The notes: generated by a model from the sequence alone, not told the origin. Shown: positions 43,442-52,737, numbered from the stretch's first letter. The stretch: 64,000 nucleotides of DNA from an uncultured Bradyrhizobium sp. (GCF_947648125.1 NZ_CANSMR010000006.1:62001-126000), one strand, 5' to 3'. Translations and numbers: made by a program.

Positions 43442-43767
43442 GATCCCAGATCTTCACATAGCAAGGGTGCTGCCTCGACCTCGGTTGGGCGGGCGCTTTT
43501 CTTTCTATGCGAACACGTAACCGGAACTTGTCGGTCGATCGGTGTCGGATACGACGATCTTCGTCTCAGGTTCCGCGCCAGGTGGGAACGGACGTTAAAA
43601 AGTTAGTTCGTCACATTCGGACCACGTAGCTTTTGTAAAGGCGTGTAGCTCGCTTGACCGAACCGTGCTGTGGCCGATGGTTTCCCGCGGCGCCGGCAAA
43701 CGTCGGTCAAGACGAGCGATCGCTGCAGAAATCAGCCGCTTAATGTGCGAACCGCGGAGCTCTCGAA
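43442..43767. other. Intergenic region with promoter-like AT sequence
   Basis: Holds the weaker terminator at 43466-43500, then an AT-rich part around 43590-43640 with GTTAAAAAGTTAG, likely the promoter for the methyltransferase gene. No supported gene. Confidence 0.45.
43466..43500 (+). terminator. Imperfect hairpin terminator after RTX 2
   Basis: GGTGCTGCCTCGACC and GGTTGGGCGGGCGC pair with a few mismatches and G-T pairs, followed by TTTTCTTTC. It resembles a decayed copy of the strong terminator after RTX 1, as expected if the duplicated unit carried it. Confidence 0.6.
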
Positions 43768-44397
43768 TTGGCCAAGAAGAAAATGCTGAACGCCGGCGCT
43801 GGATCGACGGTTGCCAAGCGCATCCAGCCGCTCCTGACGTCGCATGAGTGGGAAGAGGTTCGCCTCGATGTCGACGGCAGCGTGAATCCGGATATCGTCG
43901 GCTCGATCACCGATCTCGCCAAACTGTGCCGGCCGGCTTCGTTCGACGCGATCTGGTGCTCCCATCTGATGGAGCATCTCTATGCCCATGAGATCCACCC
44001 CACATTCGTCCAGTTCCGCGAGGTTCTCAAGCCGGACGGATTCGCGCTGATCATGTCGCCCGACCTGGAGGCGGTGGCTCAGCACCTGCTGACCCAGGGT
44101 CTCGGCGCGGTCGCCTATGTCTCGCCGGCCGGTCCGATACGGCCACTTGATATGATCTACGGGCACTCCGGCGCGATCGAGCAGGGACGCCACCATATGG
44201 CGCACAAGACCGGCTTTTCGTGCGACCGGATGGGAAACCTGCTGCTCAGCGCCGGGTTTCCGACGGTCTCCGTTCGCAGCGGGAATTTCGAGGTCTGCGC
44301 GCTGGCGCTGATGCCGGAGGCCGAGGAGAGACGGATCCGGCCACAGCTCGAGGCCTGCGGATTCGACTTCCGGGAGACGGTGACCGCAGCCCCGTGA
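43768..44397 (+). CDS. Methyltransferase-like protein, TTG start
   Basis: A 209-aa protein with LNAGAGSTVAKRI as a motif-I-like Gly loop, an acidic loop RLDVDGSVNPDI, and FDAIWCSHLMEHLYAHE, REVLKPDGFALIMSPDLE, the usual Methyltransf_11 order. The TTG at 43768 lies 8 nt after GGAG; an ATG five codons in has no such site. The C-terminal region with YGHSGAIEQGRHHMAHKTGFS is shared by EPS-locus methyltransferases of this type. It sits between the RTX pair and their exporter, so it could modify the secreted protein or a glycan. The target is unknown. Confidence 0.75.
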   Translation: MAKKKMLNAGAGSTVAKRIQPLLTSHEWEEVRLDVDGSVNPDIVGSITDLAKLCRPASFDAIWCSHLMEHLYAHEIHPTFVQFREVLKPDGFALIMSPDLEAVAQHLLTQGLGAVAYVSPAGPIRPLDMIYGHSGAIEQGRHHMAHKTGFSCDRMGNLLLSAGFPTVSVRSGNFEVCALALMPEAEERRIRPQLEACGFDFRETVTAAP

Positions 44398-44518
44398 TTG
44401 TCTATGTTAAATAATGTTATAAGGTTCCGTGGTTAAATCGTCCGCAGCAATCAGCCGGAACCGGCTACTTTGCTTGTCCGACACATATCTTTTCGGAACG
44501 ATGCGCTGAAAATGCTGC

Positions 44519-44532
44519 GTTAGCGAACTAAC
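44519..44532. promoter_or_regulatory. GTTAG-CGAA-CTAAC palindrome upstream of the exporter
   Basis: Perfect 5-bp arms with a 4-bp spacer, 60 nt before the ABC exporter start and close to an AT-rich TAAGTTATATATCG stretch that could be a -10 region. It has the same half-sites as the 21071 palindrome in reversed orientation. Confidence 0.5.
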
Positions 44533-44592
44533 AGTGATAAGTTATATATCGCTAGGGACCGGATCTTGCGCAGTCGAAACCTCGAGGCTTCC

Positions 44593-46827
44593 ATGACCAA
44601 ACACCTCTCGCTCGTCGGCGCACCTTCGGTGGAGGCGCTGCCGCCCTCGGGTCTCGCCTGTCTCGTCATCGTGGCAAGACAGCATGGTTTGCATCTGACC
44701 CCGTCCCAGCTCATCCATGACAATCTCCTCGGCGATCAGGAAGTCACGCTCGCCGAGCTTTTGAAGTGCGCGAATTCCTCGGGCATGACGGCAAAGGCCG
44801 TCTCGCTGGACTGGAAGGGCCTGAGCCACCTCAAGCGGGCGCTGCCGGTCATCGTTCGTCTGCGCGATGGCAGCCATATGGTGTTGCTGCGCCTTGAAGG
44901 CGAGGAAAACAGCTCGCGGGTGGTCTTGCAGGATCCGAACGCGAGTGAGGATGCGCTGCTCGTCATCGATCAACCGCGCTTTGAGGACATCTGGTCGGGC
45001 GACGTCGTCATGGCCAAGCGCGATTACGAGATCTCCGATGAGACCCAGCCGTTCAGCTTCGGTTTTGTCACGGCCTTGCTGTTCCGCGAACGGCGGATCC
45101 TGCGCGACGTCGCGATTGCGGCGCTGATCCTGGGCTTCATGGGCCTCGGACCGATCATGTTCTGGCGGCTGCTCTCGGACAAGGTCATTTTCTACAAGGC
45201 CTACAACACGTTCTACGTGCTGTGCATCGCGATGCTCGTGCTCATCATGTTCGAGGCGGCGTTCACGTTCCTGCGGCAGTATCTGGTGCAGCGTCTGACA
45301 GCACGCCTTGACGTCAAGCTGTCGACCTACGTGTTCGAGAAGGTGCTCAATCTGCCGATCGACTACTTCGAGCAGAACGCTGTCGGCCTGATTTCGCGGG
45401 ACATCCGCGAGGTGTTTCGAATTCGCGGCTTCCTCACCGGGCAGTTGTTCGGAACCATTCTCGATTCGACGACGTTGTTCTTCTTCCTGCCCGTCATGTT
45501 CTTCTTCAGCCCGATCATGACGCTGATGGTTCTCGGCTTTGCCGGGGTGATCGTCACCTGGCTCGTCCTGATGCTGCCGGCCTACCGGAAGAAATCCTCG
45601 GCAACCTTGGCGGCCGAAGGCGCACAGGGCGCGTTTCTGATCCAGAGCCTGAACGGCATGCGGACCATCAAATCGCTGGCGCTCGACACGCGGCAGCGGC
45701 ACATGTGGGATGTGCTTGTGGCGCGCGTCGCCAAGGCGCGTCTTGCCGAAGGCCTGACTGGAACCGCCATCCAGACGGTGGTGCGTCCGTTGGAACGGTT
45801 GGCGGTGAGTGCGCCCTATGCGTTCGGTGTCTACATGGCCGTGTCGAGCGGCGATCCGGTCTACGTCGGCGCGCTGTTTGCCTTTCTGATGCTGTCGCAA
45901 CGTGTTGCCGGCCCGCTGATGCAGATGGCCCAGCTCATCAACCAGTATGACGAGGCGCGCACCGCCGTCGCGATCGTCGGCAGGCTGGTGAATCAGCCGC
46001 CTGAGGAGGGCCGTTCCGGCCACGGCGTGCGGGTTCCGCTCAAGGGGCTGGTCGAATTCTCCGGCGTCACCTTCAAGTACAAGGGGGCGGTGTCGCCGGC
46101 GCTGAACAACATCTCGTTCGAGATTCCGCTCGGCACGACGCTGGGCGTGATGGGCAAGAGCGGCTCGGGCAAGACCACGATCACGCGGCTGTTGCAGCGC
46201 CTGCACTCCGACTACGGCGGTTTGATCAAGGTCGACGGCATCGATGTCCGTGAATACGATGTCGACCATCTCCGGCGCAACGTGGGCGTCGTGCTGCAGG
46301 AGAACTTCCTGTTCAGCGGCACGATCCGCGAGAACATTTCAGCCGCCAAGCCCGATGCAACCTTCGACGACATCGTCAGGGCGGCGCGTTTGGCGGGCGC
46401 CGAGGAGTTCATCGACAAGCTACCGCGCGGCTACGAGACCTATATCTACGAGGGATCCACCAATCTTTCCGGCGGGCAGCGTCAGCGCCTCGCGATCGCG
46501 CGCGCGCTGATCGTCAATCCCCCGATCCTGATCCTGGACGAAGCGACCAGCGCGCTCGATGCGGAGAGCGAGACGATCGTGAACGCGAATATTTCGCGGA
46601 TCGCCCAGGGGCGCACGCTGATCATCATCTCGCACCGGCTGTCGTCGCTCACCAAGGCCGATGCGATCCTCGTGCTCAATCGCGGCGTGGTCAACGACAT
46701 CGGCCGCCACGAGGAGCTTTTGGAGCGAAACGACATCTATAGCTCGCTCTGGTACCAGCAGAATACGCATCTCGTGCCGGCGGGCCGCAACGAGAAGAAC
46801 TTCAGGAGTCCGACCCTTGTCTCCTAA
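44593..46827 (+). CDS. Type I secretion ABC exporter with inactive C39-like domain (HlyB family)
   Basis: A 744-aa inner-membrane exporter. Residues 1 to about 135 form a C39-peptidase-like domain in which the catalytic cysteine position is Ser19 (PPSGLACLVIV where peptidases have CGxAC), while the His in GSHMVLL and the following Asp-Pro remain, so this is a substrate-docking domain rather than a protease. Membrane helices span about 155-440. The nucleotide-binding domain has GKSGSGKTT (about 520), LSGGQRQRLAIARAL and ILILDEATSALD. The ATG at 44593 follows GAGG. With the HlyD partner it should export the RTX proteins; a TolC-type outer-membrane protein is not in the window. Confidence 0.93.
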   Translation: MTKHLSLVGAPSVEALPPSGLACLVIVARQHGLHLTPSQLIHDNLLGDQEVTLAELLKCANSSGMTAKAVSLDWKGLSHLKRALPVIVRLRDGSHMVLLRLEGEENSSRVVLQDPNASEDALLVIDQPRFEDIWSGDVVMAKRDYEISDETQPFSFGFVTALLFRERRILRDVAIAALILGFMGLGPIMFWRLLSDKVIFYKAYNTFYVLCIAMLVLIMFEAAFTFLRQYLVQRLTARLDVKLSTYVFEKVLNLPIDYFEQNAVGLISRDIREVFRIRGFLTGQLFGTILDSTTLFFFLPVMFFFSPIMTLMVLGFAGVIVTWLVLMLPAYRKKSSATLAAEGAQGAFLIQSLNGMRTIKSLALDTRQRHMWDVLVARVAKARLAEGLTGTAIQTVVRPLERLAVSAPYAFGVYMAVSSGDPVYVGALFAFLMLSQRVAGPLMQMAQLINQYDEARTAVAIVGRLVNQPPEEGRSGHGVRVPLKGLVEFSGVTFKYKGAVSPALNNISFEIPLGTTLGVMGKSGSGKTTITRLLQRLHSDYGGLIKVDGIDVREYDVDHLRRNVGVVLQENFLFSGTIRENISAAKPDATFDDIVRAARLAGAEEFIDKLPRGYETYIYEGSTNLSGGQRQRLAIARALIVNPPILILDEATSALDAESETIVNANISRIAQGRTLIIISHRLSSLTKADAILVLNRGVVNDIGRHEELLERNDIYSSLWYQQNTHLVPAGRNEKNFRSPTLVS

Positions 46828-48163
46828 TCAGGCTTCGCTCGCGACCGTTCGCCAGTTCCAGTCCGAAACCGATGCCATCCGCGAGGCGGCCGAGCCGTTG
46901 CTGGCCCGCGCGACGCTGTTCGCGCTGGCCGGCTTCATGGTATGCGTCGTGGCGATCATGTGCTTCACGCGCATCGATCGGGTCATCACGAGCGTGGGCG
47001 GCCGGATCGTCCCCGTCGACCAGATCAACGTGCTGCAGGCGCTGGACGCGTCGATCATCAAGACGATCGATGTTCGGGAAGGTGAGCAGGTCGAGACGGG
47101 GCAGCTGCTCGCGACCCTCGACTCGACCTTCACCGCGGCCGATGTGACGCAGTACAAGCTGCAGATCGCGAGCCTCGACGCACAGGTTGCCCGCGACGAG
47201 GCCGAATTGTCTGGCAAGCCGCTGACATTCGGTCAGTCCAACGATCCGGAAGTCACCCGGTACAACGCCTTGCAGAAGGCGCTCTACGACCAGCGCGTCG
47301 CCCAGTACAGCGCGCAGGTGAACAGCTACGACTCCAAGATCAGTCAGACCGAAGCGACGATCCAGAAGTCGAAAAAGGACGACGAGCGCTACAGCCAACG
47401 TGCCGAGATCGCCGGCAAGATCGAGGACATGCGCTCGACGCTTGCGGAAAGCGGCAGTGGGTCCAAGCTGAACTTGTATCTGTCTCAGGATAATCGCCTG
47501 GAGTTGTTGCGCCAGATCGACAACACGCACAACACCTTGCTGGAGGCGCAACACCAGCTGGAATCGTTGAAGGCCGATCGCAAGGCCTTCGCCGAGCAAT
47601 GGAACGCGCAGCTGAGCCAGGATCTGGTCACGACGCGCAACAGCCTGGATACGGCCCGCTCGAACTATGACAAGGCCATCAAGCATCAGGACCTGGTGCG
47701 GTGGACGGCCGCCGAGCCGTCGGTCGTCCTGACCCTCGCCAAGCTCTCGGTTGGATCGGTGCTGAAGCCGGGCGATCCCTTCATTACGCTGATGCCGCTC
47801 AAGACCCGGCTCGAGGCCGAGATCCAGATCCTGTCGCGCGATGTCGGCTTCGTCCGGCCGAACGACCCCTGCACGATGAAGGTCGAAGCCTTCAACGCGG
47901 CGGAGCACGGTACGGCGCAGGGCAAGATTCGCTGGATCAGCGAAGGCGCCTTCACCACCGATGAAGACGGAAAGCCGGTCGATGCCTACTACAAGGCGCG
48001 ATGCTCGGTCGACGAGACCAACTTCAAGGATGTTCCGAAGAATTTCCGCCTCATCCCCGGCATGACGCTGCAGGGCGATGTCAATGTCGGCACCCGTTCG
48101 GTGGCGATGTATCTGCTCGGCGGCATGCTGCGTAACGCTAAAGAAGCAATGCGTGAGCCATGA
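46817..48163 (+). CDS. HlyD-family type I secretion membrane-fusion protein
   Basis: A 448-aa periplasmic adaptor anchored by one N-terminal helix (about residues 32-50). The first lipoyl half is VGGRIVPVDQINVLQALDASIIKTIDVREGEQVETGQLLATLDS-like, then a long alpha-hairpin (about 100-310) and the second half with PGDPFITLMPLKTRLEAEIQ. The TTG start at 46817 lies 8 nt after AGGAG and overlaps the exporter's last codons by 11 nt, so no ATG is used. It links the ABC exporter to an outer-membrane channel encoded elsewhere. Confidence 0.9.
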   Translation: MSPNQASLATVRQFQSETDAIREAAEPLLARATLFALAGFMVCVVAIMCFTRIDRVITSVGGRIVPVDQINVLQALDASIIKTIDVREGEQVETGQLLATLDSTFTAADVTQYKLQIASLDAQVARDEAELSGKPLTFGQSNDPEVTRYNALQKALYDQRVAQYSAQVNSYDSKISQTEATIQKSKKDDERYSQRAEIAGKIEDMRSTLAESGSGSKLNLYLSQDNRLELLRQIDNTHNTLLEAQHQLESLKADRKAFAEQWNAQLSQDLVTTRNSLDTARSNYDKAIKHQDLVRWTAAEPSVVLTLAKLSVGSVLKPGDPFITLMPLKTRLEAEIQILSRDVGFVRPNDPCTMKVEAFNAAEHGTAQGKIRWISEGAFTTDEDGKPVDAYYKARCSVDETNFKDVPKNFRLIPGMTLQGDVNVGTRSVAMYLLGGMLRNAKEAMREP

Positions 48164-50196
48164 CGGTATCGGCGCGATCCCTTCTCGACCTGCTCCGGCC
48201 CGGTTCGTCCCGTTCAGACTCAACGCAGTTTGAACGGGGCCTGGAGGCGTACGAGAACCGGCAATATCTCGAGGCGCTACGTCTGTGGCGGCGTGCGTCG
48301 CGCGCGGGCACTCCTGAGGCGGATTACCGGATCGGGCTGCTCTATGCGAGGAACGAGGGCGTTATCGGCAACATTCCGGACGCGGTCGCGTGGTATGAAC
48401 GCGCCGCCCTGCATGGACATGTCGAGGCGCAATTTCAGCTCGGCTTGATCCACTTCCACGGCTTTCAGGCCGCGCTCGGACCGAACAGGCCCGAGATGTG
48501 GCGGCAATCCACTGCGGCGAGGCTGGGTGACAAGGCGACCAACCTCCACGATCTGGTGTTCCCGAACGGGATCGGCGTGCCGAGGGATCTCGACGCCGCC
48601 TTCCTCTGGATGTCGGTGGCGGCGGAGGCCGGCAAGGCGGACGCGCAAGCGCTCCTGGGCGACATGTACGCCAACGGGCAAGGCTGCGCCAAGGATCACG
48701 CCGTTGCCCTGCGCTGGTACGAGGCTGCGGCCGAGCAGAAGGCGGCGGCCGGCGAATTCGCGCTCGGCGACGTGTATTATCAAGGGCGCGGCGTTGCCGT
48801 CGATTTTGCGCAGGCCGCGATCTGGTATCACAAGGCCGCAGAGCAGGGGCATGTCCGCGCGCAGGTGGCACTCGCTTTCATGTGCCTCAAGGGCACCGGG
48901 CTTCCCGAGAATGTCGAGGAAGCCGCGCGGCTGTTCCAGAGTGCCGCTGCCCATGACGATACCATCGCGCTCTACAACATCGCGCTATTGCGGCTGAGCG
49001 GCAAAGGTGTGGCCAAGGATCTCGACAAGGCCGAGACCGCGTTGCGCAAGGCGGCACGGAAGGATTACCTGCCGGCGATCCAGGCGCTGGCCGAGTTCTA
49101 TGCGCTCGGCACTAGCGCCGAGCCGGATCTGCGCGAGGCGGCGTATTGGTACGAGAAGGCGGCCGAGCGCGGCGACGTGCAGGCGCAGTTCTTTACCGGG
49201 CGCTTCTACGCCACCGGCACCGGCGTTCCGCCCAGCGTCCGCCAGGCCGCGAAATGGTTCGAACGCGCGGCCGAGAGCGGCCATGCCACGGCGGCCCACA
49301 ACATCGCGGTGTTCTATCTCAACGGCACCGGCGTGACGCGCGATGTCGCGACTGCGATCAAGTGGTTCGAGCGTGCGTCCGAGGGCGGCATCAGCGCCGC
49401 AGGCGTACAGCTCGGCCGGCTCTATTCGGCGGGCAACGGCGTGCCGCGCGACCAGGTGCGCGCTGCCGAATGGCTCAGCAAGGCGGCGAAGGGCGGCGAC
49501 GCCGATGCAAAGACAGCCTATGCCGTATTTCTCATCCAGCAGGAGCCGTCCGAAGCGGGCCTTGCGCAAGCACGCACGCTGCTCACCGATGCCGCCGAGG
49601 TGGGTCATTCCGCCGCGGCATTCCAGCTGGGCGGGCTTCATATGGGAAGGTCCGGTGGCGCCGTCGATCTTCCGGCTGCGGCGCAATGGTTCAAGCGCGC
49701 GGCGAGTGCCGGCCACGTCGAGGCCCAGCACACATTGGCGTTGCTGTATTCCGATCCCAAGAGCGCCCTCAAGGATCCGCAGGCGGCCGCCGGCTGGATC
49801 GTGAAGGCTGCCGAAGGCGGCAGCGCCGCAGCGCAGTTCAAGCTCGCGGTGATGTATTGCACCGGGCAGGGCATCGAGCAGGATCTTGCCCAGGGCGTGA
49901 AATGGTACGAGGCGGCGGCGCGCCAGGGCCACACGACAGCGCAATACAACCTTGCCGTGATGCTTGGGCGAGGTCAGGGCCGCGACGCCGATCCGGCGAA
50001 GGCGGCCGAGTGGTTCGCGGCAGCTGCGGAGCAGGGCATGGCCGAAGCGCAGCTCGCCATTGGTGACGCACTGCGTACCGGCAACGGCGTCGCGCAGGAC
50101 CGCGATCAGGCGCTGCGCTGGTATCGACAGGCGGCGCAGCAGAACAACGAAGGTGCGCTGCGTCGTCTCGAGGCGATGGGCGAGAGTGTCGGCTGA
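48160..50196 (+). CDS. Sel1-repeat protein
   Basis: A 678-aa protein built almost entirely of Sel1-like repeats of about 36 residues, with units such as AQFQLGLIHFHG, AAEQGHVRAQVALAFMCLKGTG and AAERGDVQAQFFTGRFYATGTG. These fold into an alpha-solenoid for protein binding. No signal peptide or membrane helix is visible, so it is predicted to be cytoplasmic. It overlaps the HlyD gene by 4 nt and must be made with the secretion system. In some EPS systems Sel1/TPR solenoids act as scaffolds (for example AlgK); this one lacks a lipobox, so that parallel is weak. Confidence 0.9.
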   Translation: MTVSARSLLDLLRPGSSRSDSTQFERGLEAYENRQYLEALRLWRRASRAGTPEADYRIGLLYARNEGVIGNIPDAVAWYERAALHGHVEAQFQLGLIHFHGFQAALGPNRPEMWRQSTAARLGDKATNLHDLVFPNGIGVPRDLDAAFLWMSVAAEAGKADAQALLGDMYANGQGCAKDHAVALRWYEAAAEQKAAAGEFALGDVYYQGRGVAVDFAQAAIWYHKAAEQGHVRAQVALAFMCLKGTGLPENVEEAARLFQSAAAHDDTIALYNIALLRLSGKGVAKDLDKAETALRKAARKDYLPAIQALAEFYALGTSAEPDLREAAYWYEKAAERGDVQAQFFTGRFYATGTGVPPSVRQAAKWFERAAESGHATAAHNIAVFYLNGTGVTRDVATAIKWFERASEGGISAAGVQLGRLYSAGNGVPRDQVRAAEWLSKAAKGGDADAKTAYAVFLIQQEPSEAGLAQARTLLTDAAEVGHSAAAFQLGGLHMGRSGGAVDLPAAAQWFKRAASAGHVEAQHTLALLYSDPKSALKDPQAAAGWIVKAAEGGSAAAQFKLAVMYCTGQGIEQDLAQGVKWYEAAARQGHTTAQYNLAVMLGRGQGRDADPAKAAEWFAAAAEQGMAEAQLAIGDALRTGNGVAQDRDQALRWYRQAAQQNNEGALRRLEAMGESVG

Positions 50197-50523
50197 GATT
50201 GTTGGAGGCGGATATCACGTCGCGCGCAAGCCATGGCAGAGACGGTGAACGGCTTTGTTTTTGGGCGCGAAGGCACGGAAGCGTGCACGTCTGCGTGACA
50301 ATCTAGGCAGAACTAACAATGGCCTTCATATCGACGATAGAGAGATTGCGTTAATGTGGGTTCGCGGAATAAATGCTCATTGCACCTCTGGTTGTGTGAA
50401 GATGATCGATAAGAACCGAGAGGTCACGATCTGGAGCGTGTCAGGCAATGTGATCCCGGGATCGAATGTGCGCGTGACCGGGAAAGAAACTGGAGCCGGC
50501 GTTAAACGTTGGCAGGAGATTGA
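50197..50523. other. Intergenic region before EPS block II
   Basis: 327 bases without a supported gene. ACTAACAATGG near 50310 and GCGTTAATG near 50350 are promoter-like AT patches. No terminator hairpin was recognised after the Sel1 gene. Confidence 0.4.
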
Positions 50524-52737
50524 GTGGCAATGAACAAGATGGTCGAACGGAGCGTCAGGGATACGAAGGATATGTTGCCCGTTGCCAGCCCGGTTCAGCA
50601 GGACGACCATCCGCAGAGCCTGTTCCTGGATCCCGATATCAGCGATCTCCAGTCAGGCTCGCGGTTGCGTGGCGCGATCCTCGAATATTCGGGGCGAGGC
50701 ATCTCGGGTTGGATTGTCGATGCCCAGTCGCCCGCTTCGACCGTTTCGCTAGCGCTCTTTGTCGCTACACACTGTGTCGAAGAAGGACGCACCGGCCGAT
50801 CCATGCCGGCCCGCATCGGCCCGCGGAGCGTGATCGGGCGTCCGGGATTTCGTCTCGATCTATCCACGCCGGGCGTGCGCCGTCGCCTGGCGCGTGCCCT
50901 CCGAAACACGCTCGTCGAGCCCAAGCATGCGCAGATCTATCTGCGCATCAGCCTGAGCGATGGCGAATACTACGAGATACCGCTGTTCGAGAACTTTACG
51001 GCCAGCGAAGTGGTCGTTGCGCTGGGCTTCTCGGTCGAAGACTACGACGATCTGCTGTTTCCAAACAACGACAACAGGACAGTTGCCGGAGTGGCGGACG
51101 TCGCCACCAAAGAGGTGCGCTACATTTGCTTCTACCTGCCGCAATTCCATTCATTTGAAGAAAATGACAGGTGGTGGGGACCGGGGTTCACCGAGTGGAC
51201 CAACGTCGCGCGCATGCGTGCCCAGTTTCCGGCTCACGAATCGCCGTGGTTGCCGGCCGATCTTGGATTCTATGATGTCCGGCTGCCGGAGACGCGCCGT
51301 CAGCAGGGCGACCTTGCGCGCAAGTACGGCATCGATGGATTTTGCTACTATGTCTACTGGTTTCAGGGGCGAAGGCTGCTGGAAAAGCCGCTTCAGCTCC
51401 TGCTCGAGGACGGCGAGCCGAACCTGCCGTTCTGCATCTGCTGGGCAAACGAGAACTGGTCCCGCCGATGGGACGGCTCGGATGCCGAGCTCCTGTTAGG
51501 ACAAAATCACTCGCTGGACGACGATGTCCGCTTCATCGACGACATGGCTGACCTGCTGCTCGATGAGCGCTACATCACCGTCGATGGCCGAAAGGTCATC
51601 GTCATCTACAGGCCGTCACTGTTGCCGGACAAGCAGCGTCTGTTCGAAATCTGGCGCGAGCGGGCCAGAGAACTTGGAATCGGCGAGCTGCTGATCTGCA
51701 ATGCGATGACCTTCGGAGAGTTCGATCCGCGTGACGTCAATTGTGATGCTGCGATCGAGTTTCCGCCGCACACGGTCTCGACGCGGGAGGTGCCGCCGGC
51801 CGAAGTCGATGCGCCGCCGACCTTCGCTGGAAAGGTGTACGACTATGTCGATGCGATGCGATCGTCGATCGGCAAGACCTACGATTTCCCGTTCTTTCCT
51901 GCCGTGATGCCGCGTTGGGACAACACGCCTCGCAAGGGCGCGCGCGGCCACGTCTTCACCAGGTCCAGTCCGGAGGCGTTCGAGGTCTGGCTTCGCGACG
52001 CGACGCTGCGGGCCAAGGGCAACAGCTTCTCCGAGTCGTTGGTGTTCATCAATTCCTGGAACGAATGGGCGGAGGGTGCGCATCTCGAGCCGGACTCGCG
52101 TCACGGACGGGCATTCCTGGACGTCGTGCGAAGGGTGGCTTCGGCTGAACCCATTTCGGCGCAGATCCGGAATAACCCGGATCTGCTGGATTGCCTGAGC
52201 AGGCAGGAGCTTGAATGGGCGGTGAAGGAGGCCTCGACACACGTCGAGGTGCTCGCAAACCTGCACCGATCGGGTCTCACTCATTCGGGCGTGCAGCGCG
52301 TCAGGAACGGCACGCCGGTTGAGGCAGAAGGCGCGTCCGACAATCCGGCAGGTTCGTTGCTGGTCATCGAGAACATCAATTCTCAAACCAGCGAGCGGGT
52401 GATCGTTGATCCGCGCTTCGAGATATTGGTGCGGGGATGGATCTGCGCGGGCAATGCGTTCGAAGCAAGCCGGCAACGAACGGGATTCCTGGTGCTGTCC
52501 GGGCTTGCGCCGGTTAGCGCGGTCAACAGCGGGTACTGCCTGATCGTTGATTGGCACGAGCGCGTGGACGTGAAGGAGTACATGAAGACCGAAAGCAATG
52601 ACTGCTACTTCGGCTTCCAGCTGTCCTTCTCGATTCGAGACTTGCCGGATGGTGAGTATCAGCTCGCGGTCCTGGAGGTCGGCGACGGCGCCAGTGCGCT
52701 GGTGGGGTCGCGCCATTCGATCATCGTGAGACGTTGA
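50524..52737 (+). CDS. WbsX-family (GH99-like) glycosyltransferase with flanking beta-domains
   Basis: A 737-aa protein with three parts. The central domain (about 198-545) has the WbsX signature: FYLPQFHSFEENDRWWGPGF, EWTNV, GIDGFCYYVYWFQGRRLLE, WANENWSRRWDG and FINSWNEWAEGAHLEPD. The N-terminal 40-190 region (GRGISGWIVDAQSPASTVSL, RPGFRLDL) and the C-terminal part (FEILVRGWICAG) look like small beta-sandwich modules shared with other glycosyltransferases here. WbsX proteins occur in O-antigen and EPS loci and are thought to transfer or process sugars; the activity is unproven. The GTG at 50524 is well placed after AGGAG. It overlaps the next gene's upstream TTG. Confidence 0.85.
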   Translation: MAMNKMVERSVRDTKDMLPVASPVQQDDHPQSLFLDPDISDLQSGSRLRGAILEYSGRGISGWIVDAQSPASTVSLALFVATHCVEEGRTGRSMPARIGPRSVIGRPGFRLDLSTPGVRRRLARALRNTLVEPKHAQIYLRISLSDGEYYEIPLFENFTASEVVVALGFSVEDYDDLLFPNNDNRTVAGVADVATKEVRYICFYLPQFHSFEENDRWWGPGFTEWTNVARMRAQFPAHESPWLPADLGFYDVRLPETRRQQGDLARKYGIDGFCYYVYWFQGRRLLEKPLQLLLEDGEPNLPFCICWANENWSRRWDGSDAELLLGQNHSLDDDVRFIDDMADLLLDERYITVDGRKVIVIYRPSLLPDKQRLFEIWRERARELGIGELLICNAMTFGEFDPRDVNCDAAIEFPPHTVSTREVPPAEVDAPPTFAGKVYDYVDAMRSSIGKTYDFPFFPAVMPRWDNTPRKGARGHVFTRSSPEAFEVWLRDATLRAKGNSFSESLVFINSWNEWAEGAHLEPDSRHGRAFLDVVRRVASAEPISAQIRNNPDLLDCLSRQELEWAVKEASTHVEVLANLHRSGLTHSGVQRVRNGTPVEAEGASDNPAGSLLVIENINSQTSERVIVDPRFEILVRGWICAGNAFEASRQRTGFLVLSGLAPVSAVNSGYCLIVDWHERVDVKEYMKTESNDCYFGFQLSFSIRDLPDGEYQLAVLEVGDGASALVGSRHSIIVRR

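Noticed and set aside
44542-46269. Minus-strand open frame (575 codons) opposite the type I exporter
   Set aside because: Same reason: composition dominated by Arg, Gln, His and Asp, with no start signal or family features; the plus-strand exporter is unambiguous.
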